From the NCBI GenBank assembly GCA_905213155.1, contig CAJMHI010000007.1:1-53451 (forward strand): 53,451 bases of DNA, in the 5' to 3' direction. Position 1 is the stretch's first letter; the number at the start of each line of letters is the position of its first letter. The position numbers and the translations under genes are program-made. A model generated the notes under the pieces. It ran no database searches. It saw only the letters and a program-made list of their open reading frames with translations, and was not told the DNA's origin. This stretch comes from an uncultured Acidaminococcus sp. GTDB taxonomy: Bacteria > Bacillota > Negativicutes > Acidaminococcales > Acidaminococcaceae. Shown piece after piece: positions 1 through 7,746 of the stretch.

Positions 1-65
1 CTCAGTGGATAGAGCAACGGCCTCCGGAGCCGTGTGCGGTGGTTCGATTCCACTCAGGCGTACCA
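1..65 (+). tRNA. tRNA-Arg(CCG), 5' end cut by window edge
   Basis: The window opens inside the D-arm. The anticodon arm ACGGC-loop-GCCGT has the seven-base loop CTCCGGA, giving anticodon CCG (reads CGG, arginine). A T-arm with loop TTCGATT, the 3' acceptor strand CAGGCGT, discriminator A and an encoded CCA follow. The 5' acceptor strand lies before base 1. A rho-independent terminator follows at once. Confidence 0.9.
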
Positions 66-78
66 TGTTTGCAAAGAC

Positions 79-115
79 AACCTCATTTCACAGGACTGTG
101 GGATGAGGTTTTTTT
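79..115 (+). terminator. Rho-independent terminator of tRNA-Arg
   Basis: Perfect 8-bp stem AACCTCAT/ATGAGGTT (79-86 with 103-110) followed by a run of T to 115. Confidence 0.85.
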
Positions 116-128
116 CTTGCCTTGTCTG

Positions 129-137
129 TGGTATAAT
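129..137 (+). promoter_or_regulatory. Extended -10 promoter for the thioesterase operon
   Basis: TGG followed by TATAAT at 132-137, an extended -10 element; the -35 position is only T-rich. It lies between the tRNA terminator and the GTG at 186, so it is the natural promoter for the next three genes. Confidence 0.5.
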
Positions 138-185
138 AGGCAGGCTATGGAGAATTGAAAAAGGACGGAGAAAGAAGGATGCCAA

Positions 186-608
186 GTGGTAACGATTGAA
201 GACCGGGTGCGCTTTTCTGAGACGGACCTGATGGGCGTGGTGCACCATACCAATTACCTGCGCTGGTTCGAAATGGGACGGGTGGCGTATTTCCGTGCCT
301 GTGGCATTGCCCTGACGGAGCTTAGGGAAAAAGGGTACCAGGTCCCTATTGTGGACGTTCATGCAAAGTTTCGCCAGTCCGCCCGGTTTGATGATATATT
401 CCAGGTCGTCACAAAGATGACCCATGTGGATCGGGTTAAGTTCTGCTTTTCCTATCAGATCGTGCGAAAAAGCGACGGGGCCCTTATGGTAGAAGGAGAA
501 ACCACCAATGCGTTTACGGATTTGACGGGTAAGCCCAAACGGCTACCCCTGGATGCCTACGAAACATTGCGGCAGGTGGCCGCTGAAGAAAGGAAGAACG
601 AAGAATGA
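186..608 (+). CDS. Acyl-CoA thioesterase, YbgC/FadM-like hotdog fold
   Basis: A 140-residue single hotdog-domain protein. It shows the 4-hydroxybenzoyl-CoA thioesterase signature with Asp14, His21, Tyr24 and Glu29 in the order D-x2-G-V-V-x-H-x2-Y-x4-E, so it should hydrolyse acyl-CoA or acyl-ACP thioesters in the cytoplasm; the natural substrate cannot be read from sequence. The start is GTG at 186, placed 8 nt after AAGGA; an ATG at 179 runs into a stop after six codons. It is first in a three-gene operon and its stop overlaps the next start as ATGA, implying translational coupling. The length is normal for the family. Confidence 0.85.
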   Translation: MVTIEDRVRFSETDLMGVVHHTNYLRWFEMGRVAYFRACGIALTELREKGYQVPIVDVHAKFRQSARFDDIFQVVTKMTHVDRVKFCFSYQIVRKSDGALMVEGETTNAFTDLTGKPKRLPLDAYETLRQVAAEERKNEE

Positions 609-1144
609 TGAATGTACTCTTACTGCTTCTGGGGCTGTGTGTACTGGGCCTATTGGTGATGACTGTCTATGCGTTCCTAAAGCCTACAGATGGAGCCCAG
701 GTCATGGTGGAAGAACGATCTCCTCTTACCTTGGAGTCTTTGGATAAAAAACATGCGGTGCTGTCTTTTACGGTGCCTCTGCGTAATAATGGCGGTGAAA
801 TTGCAGCGATCACCGATTGTTTTCTGCGCCCGTATCTGCCCCAGGAGCAGTTCCCTGATGCGGTGGCATGGGGACGGGTGGAAAAAGACGACAGACGCCG
901 CAGTGATAACTATTTTGAAGCGTTGGTGCTCCAACCCCATGAGGCATGGAACCTTGTTGTGACGCTGGTGCTTTCTGCCAGAGATGGCAAAGATATGCGG
1001 GAAGTGCTCTCTCATCTGGTGGATATGGATGCGGCGATCTATCTTTGCGGTGTGGGCCGGAAAGCGCATTATGTACGGAAATATTTCGTAACCATTTTGG
1101 GAGCAGAAGTAAGAAAACTGGCAGGGGGTGCATACAATGGATGA
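605..1144 (+). CDS. Hypothetical protein with N-terminal membrane anchor
   Basis: A 179-residue protein I do not recognise. Residues 1-24 form one strongly hydrophobic segment, then a short linker and a soluble domain of about 150 residues, mixed alpha/beta in appearance, with no cysteine cluster, nucleotide-binding motif or known active site. A single N-terminal anchor with the rest on one side of the cytoplasmic membrane is the simplest topology. It overlaps the thioesterase by 4 nt (ATGA) and overlaps the CofE-like gene downstream, so the three are coexpressed and may act together. Function is unknown. Confidence 0.75.
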   Translation: MMNVLLLLLGLCVLGLLVMTVYAFLKPTDGAQVMVEERSPLTLESLDKKHAVLSFTVPLRNNGGEIAAITDCFLRPYLPQEQFPDAVAWGRVEKDDRRRSDNYFEALVLQPHEAWNLVVTLVLSARDGKDMREVLSHLVDMDAAIYLCGVGRKAHYVRKYFVTILGAEVRKLAGGAYNG

Positions 1145-1808
1145 CATGGCAAAGGGAATCAGCGAAAAAGAAGGGTATGAAATTATCCCTATCCCTACCC
1201 GTATCCTGACAGAACATGACAGCATTGTAGATGCGATCCGGGAATATGGCGGTGACAAAATCGGTCCCCAGGATGTGGTGTGCACCGCAGAAAGCGTAGT
1301 GGCCATTACCCAGGGCGGGGCGGTTCGCCCGGAAAGTTTAAAGATTTCCTTTGCGGCGAAAGTCCTGAGCCAGCTGTTCCCCGGGTATGGCAGTATCGGA
1401 AACTGGGCGGCTATGCAGGTGCTGCTTAATGAATCCGGGACGCTCCGTGTACTTGTGGCGATAGTGGTGGGATTTTTTATGAAATTATTGGGTAAACCGG
1501 GCTGGTTTTACCGGCTGGGAGGCTGGCAGGCGAAACTGATTGATGACTGCACCGGAACCATGCCCCCGTATGATAAACATATTGTGCTGGGCCCAAAAGA
1601 TCCGGTGAAGGTATGCAATGCTATCAAGGAAGCTACAGGCTGCTTTGGAGCTGCGATTGCTGATGTTAATGATTTGCATCGCTCTGCGTGCCTGGGGTGC
1701 ACCCGCGGCGTGGATCCCCGTCTGGTGGAAAAAATTCTCATTGATAACCCCTTTGGCAACGCCAGCCAAAAAACGCCCATCTGCGTGATCAAAAACTATA
1801 TTCGCTGA
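1137..1808 (+). CDS. CofE-like protein (coenzyme F420-0:L-glutamate ligase family)
   Basis: 223 residues. It resembles the F420-0:gamma-glutamyl ligase (CofE) family through the N-terminal I-P-I-P-T-R segment, the D-V-V-C-T-A-E-S-V-V strand, the central D-D-C-T-G-T region and the C-terminal G-C-T-R-G-V-D-P stretch. True CofE adds glutamate to F420-0, but no other F420 gene lies nearby and this lineage is not known for F420, so the real substrate is probably different. A hydrophobic stretch lies near residues 100-120. ATG 1137 is chosen because AGGGGG ends 8 nt before it; an in-frame GTG at 1128 lies on the ribosome-binding site. It overlaps the previous gene by 8 nt. Confidence 0.7.
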   Translation: MDDMAKGISEKEGYEIIPIPTRILTEHDSIVDAIREYGGDKIGPQDVVCTAESVVAITQGGAVRPESLKISFAAKVLSQLFPGYGSIGNWAAMQVLLNESGTLRVLVAIVVGFFMKLLGKPGWFYRLGGWQAKLIDDCTGTMPPYDKHIVLGPKDPVKVCNAIKEATGCFGAAIADVNDLHRSACLGCTRGVDPRLVEKILIDNPFGNASQKTPICVIKNYIR

Positions 1809-1821
1809 TCCATGGCGACAT

Positions 1822-1880
1822 ACAAGCTGTTTTCCCTATACCGGAGTTTCCGGCAAAGTGTAGGGGAACAGCTTGTTTTT
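1822..1880 (+). terminator. Terminator after the CofE-like gene
   Basis: Long inverted repeat: ACAAGCTGTT plus CCCTA on the left arm (from 1822) and TAGGGGAACAGCTTGT on the right (1861-1876), then T5. A small CCGGAGTTTCCGG hairpin sits in the loop. It closes the first operon. Confidence 0.8.
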
Positions 1881-1957
1881 GTACAGGAGATTTTCAATTG
1901 TGACTGGATTTCTATTGAAAAAACAGGTAAAATGAATACTATTATAGGAAAGATGGT

Positions 1958-2557
1958 GTGACTATGCAGGAAATTGTCATTGCAACCCATAATCAAGGCA
2001 AGGTAGAAGAATTTAAGGTCTTGATGCAGGAATTAGGCCTTACGTTTACCTGCCTTAGCGACTATCCCCATGTGGAAGAACCGGAAGAAACAGGGCGGAC
2101 ATTTGCCCAGAATGCCCGGTTAAAGGCACGGTATTATGCCAATGCGTTGGGAAAGCTCTGTCTCGCAGATGATTCAGGCCTGGAAGTATTGAGCCTAAAA
2201 GGAGCACCAGGCGTGCGGAGCGCCCGCTATGCCGGGGAAGAAGCGACGGACGAGGAGAATAATGAGCTGCTTTTGCGCAATATGCGTATGCAGTGCCGTC
2301 GCAATTGCCGCTATTTTTGTGCCCTAGCCATAGCCGATCCGGAAGGGAAGATCCTTTTGGAAAGTTCCGGTATCTGTGAAGGGATTTTGCTGCATGATCC
2401 CCACGGAACCCATGGCTTTGGCTATGATCCGCTGTTTTGGTCCACGGAACTTCATAAACCCATGGGAGAAGCTTCCATGGAAGAGAAAAATGGTGTCAGT
2501 CATAGGGCTAAGGCCATCCGGAAACTGGTCAACCAGTGGAAAAGGATGAAAAAATGA
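1958..2557 (+). CDS. rdgB: XTP/dITP pyrophosphatase (non-canonical purine NTP hydrolase)
   Basis: 199-residue RdgB/HAM1 family protein that hydrolyses XTP, dITP and ITP to monophosphates and so keeps deaminated purines out of nucleic acids. Family motifs appear in order: T-H-N-Q-G-K-V-E-E-F near the start, L-A-D-D-S-G-L-E-V with the catalytic acidic pair, G-V-R-S-A-R-Y-A-G, G-F-G-Y-D-P-L-F, and S-H-R-A near the C-terminus. GTG 1958 has AGGA 8 nt upstream; ATG 1964 is a possible alternative start. Its stop overlaps the start of the next gene as ATGA. It begins a four-gene set running to metQ. Confidence 0.92.
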   Translation: MTMQEIVIATHNQGKVEEFKVLMQELGLTFTCLSDYPHVEEPEETGRTFAQNARLKARYYANALGKLCLADDSGLEVLSLKGAPGVRSARYAGEEATDEENNELLLRNMRMQCRRNCRYFCALAIADPEGKILLESSGICEGILLHDPHGTHGFGYDPLFWSTELHKPMGEASMEEKNGVSHRAKAIRKLVNQWKRMKK

Positions 2558-3033
2558 GAATCGGCATCGTCAGCGATACCCATGGAGATCTGAAAGCCTT
2601 GCAAAAAGTGCTGGATCAAGCCGGTCCTGTGGATTTGTGGCTGCATGCCGGGGATTACAGCCAGGATGCTCCTTATATTGAAGCGGAAACTAATCTTCCT
2701 GTCATGGCAGTGTGCGGCAATTGCGATTTGTACGAAGGCCGGGCGGCAGCAGAACTGGTTACTCGCCAGGAAGGCTTTACCATTGCTATGACCCATGGGA
2801 ACCGCTATGTATGGGGGATGGATTTCAGCCGGCTGTATTACTGGGGCATGGAGAAACAGGCGGACATTGTAGTGTTCGGCCATATTCACGTTCCGGTGTG
2901 CGAAAAAAAGGAAGGCATCCTTTGTATCAATCCGGGCAGCCCTTCCAGACCACGCAATGGGACGCCGACCTACGGGATTTTGACCTTGCAGGCAACAGGT
3001 GAGCCTGCATTTGAAGTAAAGGAAGTACAATAA
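2554..3033 (+). CDS. YfcE/MJ0936-family metallophosphoesterase
   Basis: 159-residue calcineurin-like phosphoesterase with the full two-metal motif set: S-D-T-H-G-D at the N-terminus, H-A-G-D-Y, C-G-N-C-D, T-H-G-N and G-H-I-H-V-P, closing with N-P-G-S. Family members hydrolyse phosphodiesters, but the natural substrate is generally unknown. The start is ATG 2554, overlapping the rdgB stop as ATGA, with AAAGGA 7 nt upstream; an in-frame GTG at 2536 lacks a site. Pairing of rdgB with this family is common in Firmicutes. Confidence 0.88.
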   Translation: MRIGIVSDTHGDLKALQKVLDQAGPVDLWLHAGDYSQDAPYIEAETNLPVMAVCGNCDLYEGRAAAELVTRQEGFTIAMTHGNRYVWGMDFSRLYYWGMEKQADIVVFGHIHVPVCEKKEGILCINPGSPSRPRNGTPTYGILTLQATGEPAFEVKEVQ

Positions 3034-3049
3034 ACGAGGAGGGAACAAG

Positions 3050-4300
3050 ATGGCTGATACAGAAGCACTGAATCAGGAAGCGCTAGCGCTCCATGAAAAA
3101 AATCATGGAAAATTGGAAGTGCGGTGCAAGGTCCCGCTGGAAGATGGACATGATTTGTCCGTAGCCTATACGCCGGGGGTGGCAGAACCTTGCCGGAAAA
3201 TCAAGGATAACCCGGAACTTTCTTTTGAATACACTTGCCGGGGCAATATGGTGGCTGTCATCAGCGATGGCACCAGAGTGCTGGGCTTGGGAGATATTGG
3301 TCCGGAAGCAGCTATGCCTGTAATGGAAGGAAAAGCTGTCCTGTACAAAAAATTCGGGGATGTGGATGCGGTACCCATTTGCATTGGAACCAAGAATCCT
3401 GAGGAGTTTGTGCAGATCGTAGAAAAACTCCAGCCTTCTTTTGGCGGCATCAACCTGGAGGATATTGCCTCCCCCAAATGCTATAAAATCGAGGCCGAAC
3501 TTATCAAACGCTGCCAGATCCCGGTATTTCACGATGACCAGCACGGGACAGCCATTATTGCGTGCGCGGCTGTTACAGGAGCCCTGCGTTACCTGAAAAA
3601 AGATGTCAGCCAGGTCAAAGTGGTGGTTAATGGCTGCGGTGCTGCTGGCAGTGCTATCGGAAAGCTGTTGGTCAAACTGGGCGTCAAGGATTTGATCATG
3701 GTGGACGTGGATGGTGCCGTCTACGAAGGCCGTCCTGGCACGATGGATATGGCTACGGCGTATCTTGCCAGCGTCACCAATCCAGCGCACTACAAGGGCA
3801 ATTTGGCAGGTGCTGTAAAAGGGGCCGATGTGCTTATCGGAGTATCTGCTCCCCGTCTCTTTACAAAAGAAATTATCCAAAGTATGGGGAAGGACCCCGT
3901 CGTTTTTGCGCTGGCTAATCCGGTACCGGAAACGACCTATGAGGAAGCCAAGGCAGCCGGGGCTGCGGTAGCCGGAACCGGGCGCAGCGACGCACCCAAC
4001 CAGGTGAATAATGTATGCGTGTTCCCTGGTATATTCCGTGGAGCGTTGGATGTACGGGCTAAAGCCATCACCGAGGAAATGAAAGTGGCGGCTGTCCATG
4101 CCATTGCAGATTTGATTGATGAGAAAGATCTCCGGGCAGACTATGTGGTGCCAGGTGCTTTTGACCGGAGAATTGTCCCTGCTATTGCGGCAGCAGTTGC
4201 CCAAAAGGCTATGGAACAGGGGATTGCAAGAGTCAATAGGGATGTAGAAGAAATTCGCAAAGAAGCGGCAGCGCGGGTAGAAAGAAACTGGAATAAATAA
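3050..4300 (+). CDS. Malic enzyme (malate dehydrogenase, oxaloacetate-decarboxylating)
   Basis: 416 residues, the short bacterial malic enzyme without the phosphotransacetylase tail of MaeB. It decarboxylates malate to pyruvate with reduction of NAD(P). Visible motifs are Y-T-P-G-V-A near residue 40, S-D-G-T-R-V-L-G-L-G-D-I-G, the F-H-D-D-Q-H-G-T-A metal/malate site and a G-C-G-A-A-G-S-A Rossmann loop. Cofactor preference cannot be told from sequence alone. ATG 3050 has a strong GAGGAGGG site. It follows the phosphoesterase by 16 nt and precedes metQ by 16 nt. Confidence 0.92.
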   Translation: MADTEALNQEALALHEKNHGKLEVRCKVPLEDGHDLSVAYTPGVAEPCRKIKDNPELSFEYTCRGNMVAVISDGTRVLGLGDIGPEAAMPVMEGKAVLYKKFGDVDAVPICIGTKNPEEFVQIVEKLQPSFGGINLEDIASPKCYKIEAELIKRCQIPVFHDDQHGTAIIACAAVTGALRYLKKDVSQVKVVVNGCGAAGSAIGKLLVKLGVKDLIMVDVDGAVYEGRPGTMDMATAYLASVTNPAHYKGNLAGAVKGADVLIGVSAPRLFTKEIIQSMGKDPVVFALANPVPETTYEEAKAAGAAVAGTGRSDAPNQVNNVCVFPGIFRGALDVRAKAITEEMKVAAVHAIADLIDEKDLRADYVVPGAFDRRIVPAIAAAVAQKAMEQGIARVNRDVEEIRKEAAARVERNWNK

Positions 4301-4316
4301 TTGGGAGGCGGTATTT

Positions 4317-5141
4317 ATGAAATTGAAAAAATTAGTACTGGTACTTTGTGGCATGCTGGCCCTTACGGGGGCAGTGGCCGGTTGTGGCGGCAGTGACAAG
4401 CCAGCGGCAGACAGCGGTAAAAAAGTGGTACTAAAAGTGGGCGCAACCCCTGTACCCCATGCAGAAATCTTAAACCATATTAAACCAGTTCTTGAAAAAG
4501 AGGGCATTGATTTACAAGTGGTGGAATTCACCGATTATGTAAAACCTAACCTGAGCCTTTCTGATAAGGAACTGGATGCCAACTTCTTCCAGCATAAACC
4601 CTATCTGGATAAATTTGCTTCCGAACGGAAGCTGGACCTAGTGTCTGCCGGTAACGTTCACATTGAACCTATGGGTGTTTACAGCAAGAAAATTAAAGAC
4701 CTGAAGGAGCTGAAAGACGGAGCCAAGGTAGCTATCCCCAACGACCCTACAAACGGTGGCCGGGCGCTGGTTATCATGGAAAAAGCAGGGCTATTGAAAT
4801 TAAAGGACGGCGTGGGAATTTCTGCCACTGTCAGTGACATTACCAGCAATCCCAAAAACCTTCAGATTACCGAAGCAGAAGCGGCTATGCTGCCAAGGAC
4901 CCTGGAAGATATGGATATCGCCGTTATCAACTCCAACTTTGCCATGGAAGCTAAGCTAAATCCTGCAAAAGACGCTCTCTTTATTGAAGCCAAGGATTCT
5001 CCTTATGCGAATATTATCGCTGTGCGGAAAGGGGACGAAAACCGTCCGGAAATCCAAAAACTGATGAAAGCACTGCAAAGCGATGATGTGAAGAACTTTA
5101 TCAATACCCAGTATAAGGGTGCGATCCTGCCGGCTTTCTAG
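4317..5141 (+). CDS. metQ: MetQ/NlpA-family substrate-binding lipoprotein (D-methionine type)
   Basis: 274-residue periplasmic binding lipoprotein. A Lys-rich signal peptide ends in lipobox V-A-G-C with lipidated Cys23. The mature part matches the NlpA/MetQ family, including V-G-A-T-P-V-P-H-A-E, L-D-A-N-F-F-Q-H and I-P-N-D-P-T-N-G-G-R-A. Family members deliver L- or D-methionine to the MetNI ABC transporter. No metN or metI lies in the window, so this copy is an orphan and must use a transporter encoded elsewhere. It lies 16 nt after malic enzyme and ends at a terminator shared with convergent hydF. Confidence 0.88.
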   Translation: MKLKKLVLVLCGMLALTGAVAGCGGSDKPAADSGKKVVLKVGATPVPHAEILNHIKPVLEKEGIDLQVVEFTDYVKPNLSLSDKELDANFFQHKPYLDKFASERKLDLVSAGNVHIEPMGVYSKKIKDLKELKDGAKVAIPNDPTNGGRALVIMEKAGLLKLKDGVGISATVSDITSNPKNLQITEAEAAMLPRTLEDMDIAVINSNFAMEAKLNPAKDALFIEAKDSPYANIIAVRKGDENRPEIQKLMKALQSDDVKNFINTQYKGAILPAF

Positions 5142-5150
5142 TCATAAAAC

Positions 5151-5198
5151 AAAAATACTGTGTACTGCCAATACCAAGCGGCAATACACAGTATTTTT
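5151..5198. terminator. Bidirectional terminator between metQ and hydF
   Basis: Near-perfect stem AAAATACTGTGTA-CTGCC paired with GGCA-ATACACAGTATTTTT. A-rich on the left and T-rich on the right, it can end transcripts from both convergent genes and reaches into the hydF stop codon. Confidence 0.85.
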
Positions 5199-6411
5199 AT
5201 TTTAGCTTTGCCAAAATATGGGGAAAAGGCTCCAGTACGCGAGGGAGTATACCATGCATAAAGGCGATGGCGATGCCATAATTGGTCATGGGAATAGTTT
5301 CTTTCTGCGCCAGCTGCAGCCGGTAGTGCATCTCCTGAGCGTTTAACATACAGCCGCCGCAATGGATAATCAGTTTATAAGAGTTGAGTGCAGAAGGAAA
5401 CGTGTTTCCGCTGGTGAAGGAAAAAGAGGGCGCAGCGCCTGTGAAGCGGCGGATCCACCCAGGCAGTTTTACGGTCCCAATATCGGCGCACTGGCGATGA
5501 TGGGTGCAGCCTTCTGAAATTAATACCGGATCGTTATCCGCAAGGCTTTTTAGCGCAAGGGCTCCTTCTACAAAGGTTTCCAATTGTCCCTTGTACCGGG
5601 CAAACAAAATTGAAAAGCTGGTTAAAGGAATCTGTCGGGGGACGATCTGGCTTACTTTGCCAAAAACCTGGCTGTCTGTGACCACAAGAGCGATTTTGGT
5701 GGAAAGCATGTCAATGATACCAGGTAGTTCTTCTACCTGCACCGCCACCACTTGGCAGTGGGCGTCTAAAAGTTCCCGAATAGTCTGCTGCTGAGGCAAA
5801 ATGAGCCGCCCTTTGGGTGCGGAACCATCGCAGGGGATGACCAATACTACCAGGGCATGTTCTGGTACAAGGTCTGCCAAAAGAGGCTGCGCCTTTGTAC
5901 GGCCTGCCAGGTGCGCCATTTTTTCTTTTAATTCGTTAATGCCGGTTCCTTTATTTGCGCTGACCGTGATGGCATGGTCTTTTACTTTTTCCGGTACGAT
6001 AAATCCAGGCACCAGATCTATCTTGTTGTAAATGACTAGGTACGGAATTTTGCGCTGCTGTATTTCGGTAAGGAGCGCCCGGTCAAACGGAGTTGCACCG
6101 CAGGAAGCATCTATGACCAAAAGCGCAATATCGGCATGGCGCAGCACCTGCCGTGCTTTTTCTATGCGGGCCTGCCCTAAAGTCGATGCATCATCCATAC
6201 CCGGAGTATCGGTCAGCAGAACCGGCCCCAGAGGCAAAAGTTCCATGGCTTTACTGACCGGATCCGTTGTCGTTCCTTTACAGGCAGATACAATGGCAAG
6301 AGACTGATCGGTAAGGGCGTTGATCAGGGAAGACTTGCCGGCATTGCGGCAGCCAAATAAGCCGATATGGATGCGTTCTCCGGAGGGGGTATCATTGAGG
6401 GAAGCGGGCAT
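5197..6411 (-). CDS. hydF: [FeFe]-hydrogenase maturation GTPase HydF
   Basis: 404 residues. The N-terminal GTPase domain has P-loop G-C-R-N-A-G-K-S (20-27), the T-T-T-D switch and N-K-I-D (129-132). The C-terminal scaffold domain holds the [4Fe-4S] ligands Cys302, Cys351 and Cys354 in the C-x-H and H-C-x2-C motifs. HydF is the scaffold on which the diiron subcluster built by HydE and HydG is held before transfer to apo-hydrogenase. HydE, HydG and the hydrogenase are not in this window. It is the only - strand gene here. An A-G-G-A ribosome site precedes ATG, and a TTGCAG-N17-TATGAT promoter lies upstream, back to back with that of dprA. Confidence 0.95.
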   Translation of the reverse strand: MPASLNDTPSGERIHIGLFGCRNAGKSSLINALTDQSLAIVSACKGTTTDPVSKAMELLPLGPVLLTDTPGMDDASTLGQARIEKARQVLRHADIALLVIDASCGATPFDRALLTEIQQRKIPYLVIYNKIDLVPGFIVPEKVKDHAITVSANKGTGINELKEKMAHLAGRTKAQPLLADLVPEHALVVLVIPCDGSAPKGRLILPQQQTIRELLDAHCQVVAVQVEELPGIIDMLSTKIALVVTDSQVFGKVSQIVPRQIPLTSFSILFARYKGQLETFVEGALALKSLADNDPVLISEGCTHHRQCADIGTVKLPGWIRRFTGAAPSFSFTSGNTFPSALNSYKLIIHCGGCMLNAQEMHYRLQLAQKETIPMTNYGIAIAFMHGILPRVLEPFPHILAKLK

Positions 6412-6487
6412 AGAATGTATTCCTTTCTTTTACCAGATTAACAGCTCTAGTGCGTTACATTTGTTGCACTTTCTAATAACTTATCTT

Positions 6488-6516
6488 ATCATACAATAAT
6501 CAGGACAGGTCTGCAA
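6488..6516 (-). promoter_or_regulatory. hydF promoter
   Basis: On the - strand: -35 TTGCAG (6511-6516), 17-bp spacer, -10 TATGAT (6488-6493). It points at hydF, leaving about a 70-nt leader. Confidence 0.55.
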
Positions 6517-6527
6517 GGTTTCGCCTC

Positions 6528-6557
6528 TTGATTTTTCTGACAGATTGAGGGTATACT
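6528..6557 (+). promoter_or_regulatory. dprA promoter
   Basis: -35 TTGATT (6528-6533), 18-bp spacer, -10 TATACT (6552-6557). Its -35 lies 11 bp from the -35 of the divergent hydF promoter. Confidence 0.55.
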
Positions 6558-6612
6558 AAAAAACAGTTTGAACACAAGTTATGCAAAAGACGCAGAAGTA
6601 TAAACCTAAAGG

Positions 6613-7575
6613 ATGGGATACAATTTGGAAGCAGTCTATCAGGCCGCACTGGCAGCATTTTTAGGCTACCAGGCTGCAGGGAAGATGCCGGGCCTATTGG
6701 AAGCGTTTGGAAGTGCCCAGGATGTGTTACACCAAAGCGGGGACACGCTTACCAAGGCGGGATTTTTAACCCCCGCTTTGGACCGGTATTGGCAAAGCGA
6801 AAAACAGCGATCCATGCCGGAAAAAATCTATGATTTTTGTAAGAAAGAACATGTCAGGATTCTTACCTGGCAGGATGTTTCCTATCCGGAGCGCCTGCGT
6901 CATATCACGGCACCGCCTCCTGTACTGTATGTGAAAGGTGAACTTTCCGGCGATGACCCCACCCTTGCCATTGTGGGAGCACGGAAAGCTACTAACTACG
7001 GGCTTTCGGTGGCCGAGCAGTTTGCAACGGCACTGGCTGCCTCCCATGTTTGTATTGTCAGCGGCGGCGCCCTTGGGGTGGATGCAGCTTCCCATAACGG
7101 GGCCTTGAAAGGCGGAGGTAAGACACTGGCTGTGCTGGGCAGCGGCCTTGGCTTTTTATATCCTCGCAGCAATCTCCGGCTGTTTTCCCAAATCGTGGAA
7201 AACGGTGGCGCCCTGATGACGGAATTTGCCCCCTGGGTGGAACCCTTGGGACGGCAGTTTCCTATGCGTAACCGTATTATTGTAGGCCTTTCCCAAGCCG
7301 TTCTGGTAACGGAAGCTGCCCTTAAAAGCGGCGCCATGATTACGGCGCGTCTGGCTGTGGAAGAAAACCGGGAGCTTTTATCCATTCCCGGGCCCATTAC
7401 CTCGGAAACGAGTCAGGGAACTAACCGCCTGCTGAAGGAAGGGGCTCACGTTATTACCTGCCCGGAAGAAATTTTGCAGATTCTGGGTGTAGGCGTTACG
7501 CAGGAAAAGAAGCTGCACTACCAGGAACCTTCTCTTTTTGCAGAAGTACCCCGGGAAGAAGGACAAAAACTGTAA
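6613..7575 (+). CDS. dprA: DNA-processing protein DprA, truncated by an in-frame stop
   Basis: 320 residues covering the N-terminal helical region and the Rossmann-like DprA core (I-V-G-A-R-K-A-T near residue 120, S-G-G-A-L-G-V-D-A-A-S-H, G-S-G-L-G-F-L-Y-P, F-P-M-R-N-R-I-I). DprA binds incoming single-stranded DNA and loads RecA during transformation. TAA at 7573-7575 ends the frame, but the same frame continues without shift for 52 more codons encoding the usual C-terminal winged helix, so this is a single-nonsense truncation, or an unusual two-part form. ATG 6613 touches AAAGGA; TTG 6625 has GGATGG 8 nt upstream and may be the true start. TopA follows, a common pairing. Confidence 0.88.
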   Translation: MGYNLEAVYQAALAAFLGYQAAGKMPGLLEAFGSAQDVLHQSGDTLTKAGFLTPALDRYWQSEKQRSMPEKIYDFCKKEHVRILTWQDVSYPERLRHITAPPPVLYVKGELSGDDPTLAIVGARKATNYGLSVAEQFATALAASHVCIVSGGALGVDAASHNGALKGGGKTLAVLGSGLGFLYPRSNLRLFSQIVENGGALMTEFAPWVEPLGRQFPMRNRIIVGLSQAVLVTEAALKSGAMITARLAVEENRELLSIPGPITSETSQGTNRLLKEGAHVITCPEEILQILGVGVTQEKKLHYQEPSLFAEVPREEGQKL

Positions 7576-7734
7576 GCACTGCATGCGCATATTAAGAACC
7601 ATCCAGGACAGACGCTGGATACACTCGCCGAACAATTTCCCTGGCCCATTGCGGCCCTCAGTACCTATTTGCTGCAGCTGGAAATGGCGGGGTTAATTGT
7701 CCAGGATCTGGGGAATCACTATCGAAGCATTTAG
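7576..7734 (+). pseudogene. Detached winged-helix tail of dprA
   Basis: Reading on in the dprA frame past TAA 7573 gives 52 codons and stop TAG at 7732. The peptide has the DprA winged-helix pattern: N-H-P-G-Q-T-L-D-T-L-A, then L-L-Q-L-E-M-A-G-L-I and a final G-x2-Y-R. It has no obvious start codon or ribosome site of its own. One base change (for example CAA, GAA or AAA to TAA) explains the break. The topA ribosome site overlaps its stop. Confidence 0.8.
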
Positions 7735-7746
7735 GAGGAATACATT

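Noticed and set aside
3083..4531. Long open frame on the - strand opposite malic enzyme (482 codons)
   Set aside because: It is antisense to a clear enzyme gene, has no family resemblance or ribosome site, and its openness follows from the codon pattern of the + strand gene.
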